Assembly: GCA_015345905.1 (NCBI GenBank)
Contig: JADDTR010000006.1
Span: 432,692-496,691, forward strand
DNA from: Aotearoamyces nothofagi
Lineage: Eukaryota; Ascomycota; Leotiomycetes; Leotiales; Tympanidaceae
Direction of reading: 5' to 3'
DNA length: 64,000 nt
Of this stretch, positions 33,024 to 43,840 are shown piece after piece (positions within the stretch are counted from its first letter, which is position 1; the number at the start of each line of letters is the position of its first letter). Under the pieces are notes generated by a model. The model was not told the origin of the DNA. It was given only the letters and a program-made list of their open reading frames with translations, and did not search any database. The position numbers and the translations under genes are program-made.

Positions 33024-35467
33024 TCATTCTTCTAGTACCTCCCTTAACGCCTCTCGATCCACTCTGTCTGCGAACACTCTGCTCGGAGCCCTGGCTGGTC
33101 TCTTGAATCCCGGGATTGGACCCTTCTGATTGATGCCAGGTAGTCTTCCCATAAAAGCCCTCATGGGATCTGCAACTGGCGTGGCAACAGAACCTTTTTG
33201 TGCTATCGGCGGTTGGTATGATGGTGTGCTCCCCGCCGTACCAGGAGAAGAAGTCGGGGAGACGCCCCAACGACTCCACACCCAGCCGCCCACTTTCTGG
33301 GATATGGTTTCGTTGGAGCTATTTGACCCACGTGATGCTGGGCGATCGGATATACCTATGCTGGAGCGAAGGTATGATGTACTATCATGTCCCTTGCGCG
33401 ACAGAGCTGGGCGCGCCGTGGCCATAGAAGAGCTAACGACGGGTTGGGACGATACAAGGGATGTTAGTGGACCTCTCAAGCCTTGTCGGGTGCTCGGCCG
33501 AAGTATTGCACCTGAACCAGTAATCATAAGTTGCGAAGGTCGCAATTTCAGTGTGTGAATGTCAAGGCCAGAGATTGACAGGATTGACTCGTGGGATGTC
33601 GAGCGACGGATGGTTGGCTGGAATGAGAATGGCGAGAATAGGTCATCCGCACTACTGGGCTCTTCAGAGTCCACGGACGGTAAGCTCTGATCACTCTCAT
33701 TATTTGGTGTTGGCCCATCATTCGGCGTCGTACGAAGATCCGGCAGGTCCATAACATCGTTGTCTTCTTCCTCATGGATGATCTGATCAGGAGAGAAGGC
33801 AGTCGGCGCATTGAAGCTGCGTGTGGAATGAGTACTCTCGCGCTTTCGATGGTGTGGTAGAAAGATTGGCGATGATGGGTCAACACTGGATACTGGCGAG
33901 GTAGGCCGTGAAAAATTGAGCGCCTGATCAATGTAGTTACGATCAAACAATTGTGAACTGCGAAAGTTCGACTGCGGCGAACTTGGTGCCGATGAAGGCG
34001 CAAAATCGGAGCTTGAAACAGTTTGAGCTGATTGTATCGACCATCGATGATTTGGGGCGTTTGGGCTGGGTACAGTGATAGAAGTCTGAGATAGAATTGC
34101 TGCTGCTGTCGATTGCGGAGTTGTGCACATATTGTGATGTCGAGATTGACTGCTATGCGGAGGAGTATATAATGCTGGATTGGTAACATTGCGTTTCTTC
34201 TTGGATCGCCGCGGCTCCTCCTTCTTCACCGGCATGTGGTAGTGATGATGAAAATGTAGTTCCTGAGATACTATTCGAGGCTCTGTTGGTGCCATCTCCG
34301 ACCGTAACGTTGCTGGTCCACTACCTGTATTGTTTTCGTTGACGGGCTGGTGCAGCATGAGCTGCTCTCGTAGCACTTCGACCTCGTCATTGGAGTTCAT
34401 CAACATCTCTCGCAGCTCAACGATGCCCATCTGCAAATTCGCATTGTCCTGGAGGATATCCTTAACAAAATGCGATACAACACTACTGCCGTTCTTGCCC
34501 TGACCAAGTGTACTAGCAGCTGCCGCACCCTTTAATCGACCCGCTGCAGTTTCAAGCTCCTTCTCAACAGTCCTTTGCCTTTCCATTCGCTCAATGACTT
34601 CGGCATGTCTCTCCCTTTCTTCCCTTGACTCTCGCTCCATGCGCACAAGTTGTTCTTGCACTGCCATAAGGCCGCGCTCGGCCTGCTTCCATCTTTGAAT
34701 CGCAGAACGCTCATCTAATTCTGATATAGCGACAGTTTGTTGTAATGTAACCTGCTCGTGCTCAAGTCCAGCAAGTTGTATTTCGAGTTCATTTGTACGA
34801 ACCTCCAATCCTTCAAGCCGGCGCAGCTCCTGCTGAGTGGAACATAGTGTCGCTTCGAGTGACTTGACATGGCTCTCAGACTGTGAAATCGTATTGTTGA
34901 GGTCCTCCAGTTGATTAAGAAGTCCTCTGTTCTCTTGTATGGTCCGCGCATTTTCAGCCTCCAAGTTCTTCTTGTCCATCTCAAGGCTCTCAATCCTAGC
35001 GCCCATTTCCCTTCTCGATGTTTCCGCATCTGCCATATACGACTCATGTCGAAGGAGCAACGCCTGCAGCGCAAATGTTAGTCCCTCGCTACCCATGACT
35101 GCTATATTCGAAAACCAATTCACATCTCTTCAAATCCTGGAGTCTTCTAAGAAGAAATCATACAGGATAGGAAGAAACGATGCTAGGGGAAAGATAAGTC
35201 TAGCTCTGCAGCACCAAAGCATACAGAGTAGTATTACCCGCTTAGGGCGTAATTTAACAACGAAGCATAGGTACATACCTGTCCCAGTTGTGCTGCGGTG
35301 CGCACATCTCTTTCCAGATCGTCCAAGGCAGCATTGTTGTGGGTCAGGTATGCACAAGATGGCCGACCACAGCAACATGAAATGTCTGCCCGCCCGTCTG
35401 GAATGTTGGGAGATTGGTGTAGCAAGTCTGCTACTGACATTGACGACCCGTGCCCCGAATCGGCCAT
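33024..35467 (-). CDS. Coiled-coil protein, possibly NIMA-interacting TinA-like
   Basis: Two exons, 35467-35279 and 35063-33024, giving 742 residues. The junction TAAQLGQ-ALLLRHES is in phase; the intron is 215 bases, long for this window. The N-terminus has a Cys-rich patch (CCCGRPSC) with a following helical start, then a coiled coil over about residues 60-300 with Glu/Arg/Leu heptads. An HFHHHYHMPV segment and KKEEPRRSKKKRN follow, then a Ser/Pro-rich disordered tail. The arrangement recalls fungal spindle-pole-associated coiled-coil proteins such as NIMA-interacting TinA, but that is from memory and unverified. The ORF alone would suggest a start at 35123 lacking the first exon; the spliced model recovers a continuous N-terminus. 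Confidence 0.75.
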
Positions 35468-35998
35468 AATTACCGTATTGAGAGCAATCTGAGAGGTGCG
35501 CCACAGTCGCGACAGCTCATGCTTGCCAAGCGTAACGATGCAGAGAACCGTAGAATTTAGGGGAGGGCGGCGAAGATACGATGCTGTCGTGTCAGACCAG
35601 TACAGCGAGGAGTTGTTATTAGACTTCGCGAACGCGGGTAGGCTACAGTGCCGAGAACCCCGTTCCTGAAGTCGCTTCCGGCGCTTTCGAGTTTCCAGCT
35701 ATCTGTCAACAGAGCCTGACGATAGAGGCCTTCACCTTCACCCCTCTACTCTAGCCGAGCTGTAACCCGGTAACCCGCTGAATGACACCATCGTGCAGAC
35801 GAAGTCACGAGATCTAATCAACGCGACGCGAATCCCTGCTGCTATTAATTAAGCTATATCACACTGACAGTCATTATGCTGTAGAAGAGCCCATTTCCAT
35901 TCATATTTCCATTCTTTTGCGCCCTGTGTACATATGCGCCAGCTGTCATTTCATGTTTCCCAGCAAAAACTAGCTCGTTGGCTGAGAATGCTCGCATC
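35468..35998. other. Intergenic region, same-strand genes
   Basis: Promoter region of the coiled-coil gene and 3' flank of the oxidoreductase gene. Nothing recognised beyond that. Confidence 0.45.
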
Positions 35999-37805
35999 TC
36001 AGATCTGAACTTCCGCTGGTACGCTTATCTGCAGTATATCCACTCCCTTCTGTAGCTCCGATTTACTTGGCATTTTACCTCTCCTCATCAACTCTGATGC
36101 CTGTGCCATGACCGGATCCAGCTGCATCGATGCAACAGCGACCACAGTCTCTCCTTTGGTGTAATATGCAGCAAACTTGGCCTCCTCAGGCTTGCCCTGG
36201 AGCACGACATCATCCCATCCATTGGGAGTGTTGCCACAATACCGAAGCTGCGCACCAAGAGCAGACCAAAAAATAGGAATGAACTTCTTTGGTTTTGCCG
36301 AAGGGTCGTTAATTTTGGCAGCAACAGTCCGACCGGCGTTCTGGGCAACGTTCCAATGCTCTATACGTGTCAATGTGCCAGTTCCACCAGGCCCGTGATA
36401 CGGATATGTGGCAATATCGCCAATCGCATATACATCCTTCAGTCCTTGAACAGCAAAGTACTCATCGGTCTTTATCGAATTGTCCTTTAGCAGTTCGATA
36501 GCCTTGTTGTCCTTCAAAAATGTGGTTTGAGGGCTGACACCAGTACCAAGGATGACCAAGTCTGCTTCGAGACAGGTGCCATCTTTCAGCTGAATCCCCC
36601 CCACCTTGGACGGATCATCTCGAGATGGTACAGCCTTCTCCACACCGGCGTTCAAGTAAAACTTTATACCATTTCCCTCTAATGACTTCTGGAAGATTTT
36701 ACCAACCTGCTCACCCATGACCCGTTCTAATGGAGCCTTCTCCATACCAATGACCGTGACTCGATTGTCTTTCGCGACTGCATTAGCAACTTCCAACCCA
36801 ATGAAGGAGCTTCCTATGATCACGATGCGTTTGTTCTTGTCGCCGATAGCTGCTAGAATGGCCTGGACGTGAGGAATTGTTCTCAGAAGGAATATGTTGC
36901 CCAGCTCCTTGAAGCCTGGCAAGGGCAGGCTCTTTGGTGAACCGCCGGTAGCAAGGACAAGTTTTGTGTATGGGAATGTGCTCCCTTTCTCTGTTGTGAC
37001 GGTCTTTCTAGCAAAGTCGACTTCGGTGACCTTATCCAGGACAGTCGCAATATCCGCTTCCTTGAACCACTCCGCTGGTCGCAAGGCGATCTTGCTAGCA
37101 TCAGGAATGAGTGCCTTCGAAAGCTTTGTCCGATCGATTGGTAGGTAGCCTTCGCTTGAAATTAAGGTAATGGTTCCCTGGAAACCATCCTCGCGGAGAC
37201 CCTCGACCGTGCCGATAGCTCCACTACCGCCTCCGATGACGACAACCCTCTCTTCTCCAAGTTGTCTCACAGCTGCGCACTTGATATTTGGCTTTCTTCT
37301 GCTGCCTTTGATTGATTCCTTTTCGCCGTTAATATAGACGCCGCCGTTCTTCTCGGACAACTTAAACAACGGGAGATTGTCAAGTGCAGGCGCGTTTTCG
37401 ATGTCTCCACTAGTGGCATTGAAGCATGCTGACCAGGAGTTAAGTTTGTGTTATGGACTTCATAAACAACATATGCTTACCTCCATGCCATGGACAGGTT
37501 ATTCGACCATCGCCAGTCAAGACACCCTTGATCAAAGGAGCTCCATAATGAGTACACTTGTTACCTAAAGCAGTCGTCTTTCCTCCCACATTAACTAACA
37601 AAATCTTTCCCTCATCGACGCCCTCAACTTCGACCTCTCTTTTCTCACCAGACTTCAAGTCTAATGATGTAATACCCTTAAGCTTATACTCCGCCATAAT
37701 TCGCGAACTCGTTTTAAAAGCTGCTGATTGTATGTGTAATATCTCTGGTGGTTTGCGGATAAGCTGGCGTAAGCTAGATTGAAAAATGTGCCTTGAAGAG
37801 AGCAT
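35999..37805 (-). CDS. Rieske-FAD oxidoreductase, AIFM3-like
   Basis: Two exons, 37805-37481 and 37428-35999 (intron 52 bases; the junction restores CPWHGACFN). From 37805 the protein has 584 residues. An N-terminal Rieske [2Fe-2S] domain shows C-T-H-Y-G-A-P-L and C-P-W-H-G, and a pyridine-nucleotide-disulfide oxidoreductase follows with FAD motif VVVIGGGSGAIGTVEGLR, NAD motif IVIIGSSFIGLEVA and DVYAIGDIA. The order matches apoptosis-inducing-factor 3 / nitrite-reductase-like flavoproteins. Starting at 37805 adds a basic leader (MLSSRHIFQSSLRQLIRK) that looks mitochondrial. An internal ATG at 37697 opens the conserved domain (MAEYKLKG), so dual targeting by alternative starts is possible. Electron donor and acceptor are unknown. 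Confidence 0.92.
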
Positions 37806-38336
37806 TAACCTAAGAAAGAGGAGATAAGAAGTGATGAGGTCGATGATGTGCTGGAATCTCTTAAATGGCGGGGTGTTTCCTACTTGGCTTATAATTGCTC
37901 GCTGCTTACTGGTTGCTCGGGGAATGGGGCCCCACATTTTCGATTACCAAGGTTTCGTCATGCTTCGAGGCCTATGCGAATGAAGGCCTCTATCGATAAA
38001 CGTCTCTTATTGACTAACCGCTTTCGCATGGTCAACACCATCATCGCGCAGAAGGCTTATTCATGTGGCTATTGGAGAGGGAATGCAGTGCATGGTGCTC
38101 CGCATTTACACGTGTCTATAAAGCTGCTCGAATTATGAGATTGAAGCGGAGGTATATATGATGTATGGCTTAAGAAGCAGTCTAGCTTCATACCTAGTAA
38201 ATGTAACGCTATGGATTTAATCTAATCCCTAATTCGTTATATCCCCTAAAATGGCCCCAAACGCTGTAAGGGTGTCCAATCAGATATATCGCTGATATCT
38301 TTCAGAACACCATAATCAAGTTCTTCAAATTCATGT
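37806..38336. other. Intergenic region, same-strand genes
   Basis: Promoter region of the AIFM3-like gene. The frame of that gene is open back to an ATG at 37937, but the extension is not convincing protein. Nothing else recognised. Confidence 0.45.
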
Positions 38337-41016
38337 CTAATTCTTGAACCAATCTGAGTTTGCATCAACTATAAAATTAGTAATATTAAACTCATTGGAT
38401 CCGTTCAGCATCTCCGTAGCATGTATATCTCCAACATTGCCATTGCCATTGCTAGGTGTATGGCTTATCGAATCCATACCTTGGGAGACTGGTAGCCTCG
38501 GGACATTGAAGAAGTCGAAGACATCGAGGTATTCAAGCTCATTCGCTGCCGGTGTCCTCACAGGTGTTATGCTTGGCATCAGAGGATTTCCAATGTGTCT
38601 TGGTTGGCGTGAAATTAGGAAGTCTAGGTCGTATGCAGTTCTCCTCATATCTGCTAGGATCTTGACAGATGATGGCGTCACATGCTCCCCATTTGCCCCA
38701 ATCGAAAGCTCTGACTCGTGATGCTCGTCAAGAACTCTCTCTAATAAAGCTGCATATCTTTCTGCAACAAGCCAATATCTTCCCATTTCCTGTAGCGTGT
38801 CGACAAAAAGCTGGATCTGAGGACTTACTTTGTGTTCGATAGTAGAGCCGTGAACTAAGAGCAGTCGAGCTGCAACCCAAAGGGTGAAGGCAAATGGTGG
38901 CCCAAGCTTTGGCAGCATCCCATTTTGAACCACATATTCGCAGAGCGCTGCTATGTTCTCTACTGCGCCATGACACCTCTGGCTTGCACTGTAGGATGGT
39001 GTAAATATAGGAGATCTAGTTGTCGGGTATGCCGCAGACGAGTGAAGGCGGATAACGGCAGTATGATACGTAGCGTGTAACATGACCCATCCGCAATTGA
39101 TCGCTTTGTTTCCGTTGGGCTGGAAAAGCTTGGCCATGTTTCCATATTCGCTAGGAAGACCAAACTTCCACGATGTTAGACAGTTGTCAAGCTCTCGATA
39201 CTCCCCCTGCCACTGTTCAACATCAGACAAAGCACCGATATCGACAGGCCGTTTAAGGAACTTGTGAATCCTGGACAGGATGCCAAGGATCTCAATATAG
39301 TATGAGAAAGCTCCCAGATTCTCGGGTTTGTCGATATCATATTCAATCCGTTCTACTGTGCGGAACCATCGAGTCTCAACTTTCTGATTCTTATTCCAGA
39401 GATCATCTCTGCACGGAAGCTTTCTGTCGATTTCCTTCTCATTTAAGGCAAATTCAAATGCAGTCGAAATAGTAGCATAGCGATCAAGGAGATATATCAT
39501 CCAGAATAATCGTCTCCGCGACTCTTCTTCAATCCAATTCTTTGCTTCTGGCAATACCATTGCACGAAGTGTGTAAATGGATGGATAGTTTGGGGACACT
39601 GAGGAGGATGTACTTTCCACAGAAAGGCCTAATTGGACAACTGAACGGGTTATCAAGGCTAGGAGATTCCATCCTGGTGGACCATTGCTACTTCCAACCA
39701 GATCAAGAGCCAATATCACTAGCGCTTGTAGAGATTTCACAGAGGAGTTCTCAAGTCCATAGAGCAGGACCTTCTGCTTCGACATATCATGATAGTGTCG
39801 TCGTCGCTCATCTGTCAGCCTTGAATCCGTTGAGAATCTCAGGGTGGTAGCAACGATAGAGTGTAAAAGGATCCTGTCGGCTTCATCTAGAGTTGAAGGC
39901 CCAAATAAAGAGTCTAAAGTCGACCTTCGATGCAAAATAGGACACCAAGTATTTACATGCTTGAAGTAAAGGTCTACCAGAGCGTATAGGAGGTCGTATG
40001 GTGGTAAAGCGTGGTCAGATGAAGAGTCGGTTTCTGATTGCGTGATGTTGAGGCTAGGAGATTCAAGTGGTGGCTGATTGGTTGCGTAGAAGTCCGCCTG
40101 TGGATTTGATTGCTGGGCCTGTTGCTGCGCTGTATTCATAGGAATTTGCTGTTGGAAAACATCGCTATGCATTGGTGTTGGTGGGGGTAAAGATTGAGCA
40201 TAATCAATTGTTTGTGTTGGGTTTGGGAAAGTTGACGGATTCTGCAAAAACAATGCAGTCTCTGCTCGCGATCCGTGGCTGATTTGAGTATCATTTGACC
40301 GAAAGATCTGAGCACCTTGTGGTGTTGTATGATCGCTGCCAATGCTGTGACTGCCATGTCTGTTAAAAGATGAGTCAAGTATGCGAGAATGCCTCTGAAG
40401 TATGTCTTCGAGTCTATCAAGCCTCTGCTCTAGCTCTCGTCCATAGCCGGCCTGGAGACATCAGCATTTTCATCGCGAAGAAAAAGTCATTCAACTCACC
40501 CTCAGCCCCGGCTTCTTTCGTTCTTTGTATTCGCATATCGCCCCGTTGCGTGTGCACCAGCCGCATGACGGCTGTCCTCGATCGCATTTCACCTATCTAG
40601 CATCAATTCATAGCTCTTGAGCAAAACACCACAATCGACGTGTGCGCGACCTAACCAGCTCGCTAATTGCGGAAGTACACACCTTTCTTTGCTTACAGAG
40701 CTCGCATCTTCGCCGGGTAGTCAGCGAGAATTGTTCATCATTACATGGTTTTGGGGATTGAGTGGCTGGAATGGACGGAGGTTCCTCAATAGGTTCCTCC
40801 TTATGCATGTCCTCATTATATGAATACTGGGACATCTTACGAGACACTCAGAGGACGACGCCTCTTGCGGGGACCGTCACCATTTCCATTCGTATCCCCA
40901 CCAATACTTTCGTCGCCGCTGAAGTACTGATCATTATCGCCATCGCCATCGCCATCGCTCTCGGGCTGGGCATTACCGAAGGGCAAAGAGGTTTGAGGAG
41001 AACGGTCAGGGCCCAT
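38337..41016 (-). CDS. Zn2Cys6 transcription factor, candidate L-rhamnose pathway regulator
   Basis: Four exons: 41016-40841, 40707-40683, 40592-40500 and 40451-38337, giving 802 residues. The splicing joins PRKRRRPLSVS to CELCKQRK and then VKCDRGQPSCGWCTRNGAIC, a complete C-x2-C-x6-C-x6-C-x2-C-x6-C binuclear zinc cluster at about residues 60-87. A short linker and coiled coil follow (GRELEQRLDRLEDILQ). The middle homology region (fungal_trans, PF04082) covers about residues 230-500, including FKHVNTWCPILHRRS and GPPGWNLLALITRSVVQLGL. A start at 40835 would miss the basic PRKRRRP segment, and the strong donor GTAAGA at 40840 supports the longer model. The gene is divergent from rhamnonate dehydratase, which suggests but does not show pathway control. 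Confidence 0.9.
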
Positions 41017-41599
41017 CTTAAAGGAGGCGCAAACCCTGGTTGCTGTGGTCAGAATTGTTTCAGTTCTCGGTGTGAGCTGGAACGAGACTCGGAGGGTATT
41101 AAGAAGAGACGACAGAAGTGTGGGGAAGCGACTCAGCATTATGGGGTCCATAGTTGGAGTTTAGCCGGGAGCCCTGTTGGAGCCCCGAAGAGCTACCGGC
41201 AATGCACTGTCCGAGCGCCCAAATCTTACTGGAGACTGACCAGACGAACGAGATTCAATCTACACACACTGGCTATACTGCCGCGCTTGGACAATAATGC
41301 TATTTTCAAATATCTATCTGTACCTGCTCTTTGGAACCGGGGCGACAGCAGGGGCAGGCAGATAGCAGCTGCAGCGGGACCTCGGCACGTTAGGTGATTC
41401 CTGTACAGCTGCGATCACCCACGGCATACTGCATGGCGCAGCCGGGATCTGTGGGAGCAGTGGATTCCTGCCGCTCATGCCACTCTTCTGGTGTTCATGC
41501 GCATGACACGCCGTCACATGCTGCAATAACAACGTGACGCGGATCTCGTAAAGCGAGTGCTGCTATACAGTTTCCGAGGACGGCCGGTCTCGTGACTCT

Positions 41600-41614
41600 C
41601 GGTCGGTCGGACCG
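41600..41614. promoter_or_regulatory. Candidate Zn2Cys6 binding site (CGG-N9-CCG, overlapping CGG-N5-CCG)
   Basis: CGGTCGGTCGGACCG is an inverted CGG pair about 190 bases upstream of the rhamnonate dehydratase ATG. Inverted CGG triplets are the general target type of Zn2Cys6 factors. No experimental support is available from sequence. Confidence 0.3.
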
Positions 41615-41730
41615 AGCATGCTTCCTTCGGTGCTTAGGTGCAATGCATACCGAACAACTTCCAAGGCTGCCCGCCCCGCCTCCCATCTCTGCCTTTGTCT
41701 GGGAGCCAGAACTTCCTTCATTGAAACCCT

Positions 41731-41736
41731 TATAAA
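41731..41736 (+). promoter_or_regulatory. TATA box of the rhamnonate dehydratase gene
   Basis: TATAAA, 65 bases before the start codon at 41801. Confidence 0.55.
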
Positions 41737-41800
41737 CCCATTAATGTCCGTTGCCAGATCAGTCCCAATACCTTAAGAAATCTTAACGCACCGTCATACC

Positions 41801-43191
41801 ATGGCTTCTCCTAACGCTAGAAGTTTCCCAACCATCAAGGCAATCCGAACATTTGTCATTGATGGCGTCGGCTCCGGAGGAGATTATCATAATGTCAAGG
41901 GCGGTCATTGGTAGGTATTGAAGACCATCTATCTGGTCCTCTAGCTAACGGGAAAAGGTTGATCGACACTCCCATCTCCACGCCCATGTCGCGATGGGAG
42001 AAATACCGAGCTTCTAGAACGAGCTGGGGGATCAACGTCCTGGGCTCCTTTTTCGTAGAGATTGAAGGATCAGATGGCACTGTAGGCTTTGCAACGGGCT
42101 TTGGAGGTATGGCAACTCAGATTATAACTTAGCCGAATCCACATCTGACACCACTTATCATAGGTCCTCCAGCATGCTGGCTTGTTCACCAACATTTCGA
42201 ACGCTTCCTCATCGGAGCGGATCCCAGGGACACGAATCACCTCTTCGAGCAAATGTACCGTGGGTCCATGTTCTATGGGCGAAAAGGACTGCCCATTGCT
42301 GTCATCTCGGTGATTGATCTTGCGCTCTGGGATCTGGTGGGCAAGATCCGAAATGAGCCGGTGTACAAGCTGATTGGTGGCGCGACCCGAGAGAAGCTCG
42401 ATTTCTACTGTACTGGCCCAGAGCCCACTGCAGCAAAGGCTATGGGATTTTGGGGAGCAAAGGTCCCTCTACCATATTGCCCAGAAGAAGGACATGTTGG
42501 TCTCAAGAAAAACGTGGAATTCCTCCGAAAGCACAGGGAGAGTGTCGGCCCAGACTTCCCATTAATGGTAGATTGCTACATGAGCTTGAACGTGCCTTAC
42601 ACGATTGAAATCGCAAAGGCATGCCTGGATCTCAATATCAATTGGTGGGAAGAGTGTTTGTCACCGGACGACACGGACGGGTTTGCGCAAATCAAGCGTG
42701 CTCACCCGCAGCTTAAGTTCACTACTGGAGAGCACGAATACTCAAGATATGGATTCCGCAAGCTAATCGAGGGTCGCAATCTCGACATCATTCAACCGGA
42801 TGTTATGTGGCTTGGTGGCCTTACTGAGCTCCTGAAGGTCTCAGCAATGGCAGCAGCCTACGATATCCCCGTAGTTCCCCATGCCAGCGGACCTTACAGC
42901 TACCACTTCGTCATCTCGCAAACCAACTGTCCATTCCAGGAATACCTTGCCAACTCTCCTGATGGAAAGAGTGTTTTGCCCGTGTTTGGAGATCTATTCA
43001 TTGACGAGCCAATTCCTGTCAACGGCTACCTACACACCTCACAGCTCGATAAGCCAGGCTTCGGTCTATCACTCAATCCTGCTGCACGACTCATCCCAGC
43101 GAGATATCTCCTCACCCCAGATCCAGAGCGGCCATTAGGACAGGCAGCAAAGTCTATCGAAGGGAAGCCAGTATCTAAGCATTCCAAATAG
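41801..43191 (+). CDS. LRA3: L-rhamnonate dehydratase
   Basis: Enolase-superfamily enzyme that dehydrates L-rhamnonate to 2-keto-3-deoxy-L-rhamnonate, the third step of non-phosphorylated L-rhamnose breakdown. Exons are 41801-41910, 41958-42106 and 42164-43191 (introns 47 and 57 bases), giving 428 residues. The joined protein shows the rhamnonate dehydratase pattern: IDTPISTPMSRW near residue 40, SWGINVLGSFFVEI, GSMFYGRKG, then the barrel with presumed metal ligands Asp in VDCYMSL (about 221), Glu in WWEECL (about 247) and Glu in TTGEHEYS (about 274), and a PHASGPYSYH segment late. The next gene on the same strand encodes the first enzyme of the pathway, and a Zn2Cys6 regulator is divergent. 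Confidence 0.9.
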
Positions 43192-43840
43192 TTTGACTAG
43201 TTTAAAGTGAGATGCATATTTAATACAAGCACTATTTACATTGTCATATTTGAAGCACTTGAATCTCTCTGATGAATATGAAAAATTTAAAGTCTCGCTC
43301 AGATATCTACATCTACTCGCGTTGCTGAAGATTCTGTAAATGCCTAGAGGTCGCCTGTCAGTAGCACGGAGTATAAACACATGCCTCTCAAAAATAAAAA
43401 AATACAAACCCTCCCTTGCGGCACAGAAAATGGCACGGCGAAATGGGCACACGAGGCAACATTCTCTGGGCTCGCATTTTCGGTACAGGTGACAGCCTCG
43501 GTCCCTATTATCGCGAGAGTGCGGGGCACGGATAACCGGTATCCACCCGCTTAATCAACGGCGGCGGGGAATAGAGCGCCGAAAGTGACCCTGGCGCTGG
43601 GTCGTATTGCAGTATCGTGTGTCGAGACAGCAAAATTACGTAGCACGCTCCAGATGGATGATTCCCTGCCCCACCGCGCACGCATATACAATGATATGAA
43701 CATCCTACACACCCTAAAGCCACCGTGCCTATGCTAGCAAAAAAGCTCGCGACGTATCCTCAACGCTCAACTGACACCGCCCCTCCAGACACAGCTCGGC
43801 ATCCCATCCATACCTGCGCTCTTGAAGGCATCACCCAGCC
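43192..43840. promoter_or_regulatory. Upstream region of the L-rhamnose dehydrogenase gene
   Basis: 650-base spacer between two same-strand pathway genes. It holds a CGG-N11-CCG pair at 43565-43581. Composition turns clearly GC-rich at about 43.5 kb. Confidence 0.4.
43565..43581. promoter_or_regulatory. Candidate Zn2Cys6 binding site (CGG-N11-CCG)
   Basis: CGG at 43565-43567 and CCG at 43579-43581, about 260 bases upstream of the L-rhamnose dehydrogenase ATG. The sequence is GC-rich, so chance occurrence is likely enough to keep confidence low. Confidence 0.25.

Larger units (their letters stand above)
41017..41800. promoter_or_regulatory. Divergent promoter region between regulator and rhamnonate dehydratase
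   Basis: 784 bases. A TATA box (TATAAA, 41731-41736) lies 65-70 bases before the dehydratase ATG. A CGG inverted repeat lies at 41600-41614. The arrangement fits joint regulation of the two genes. Confidence 0.5.
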
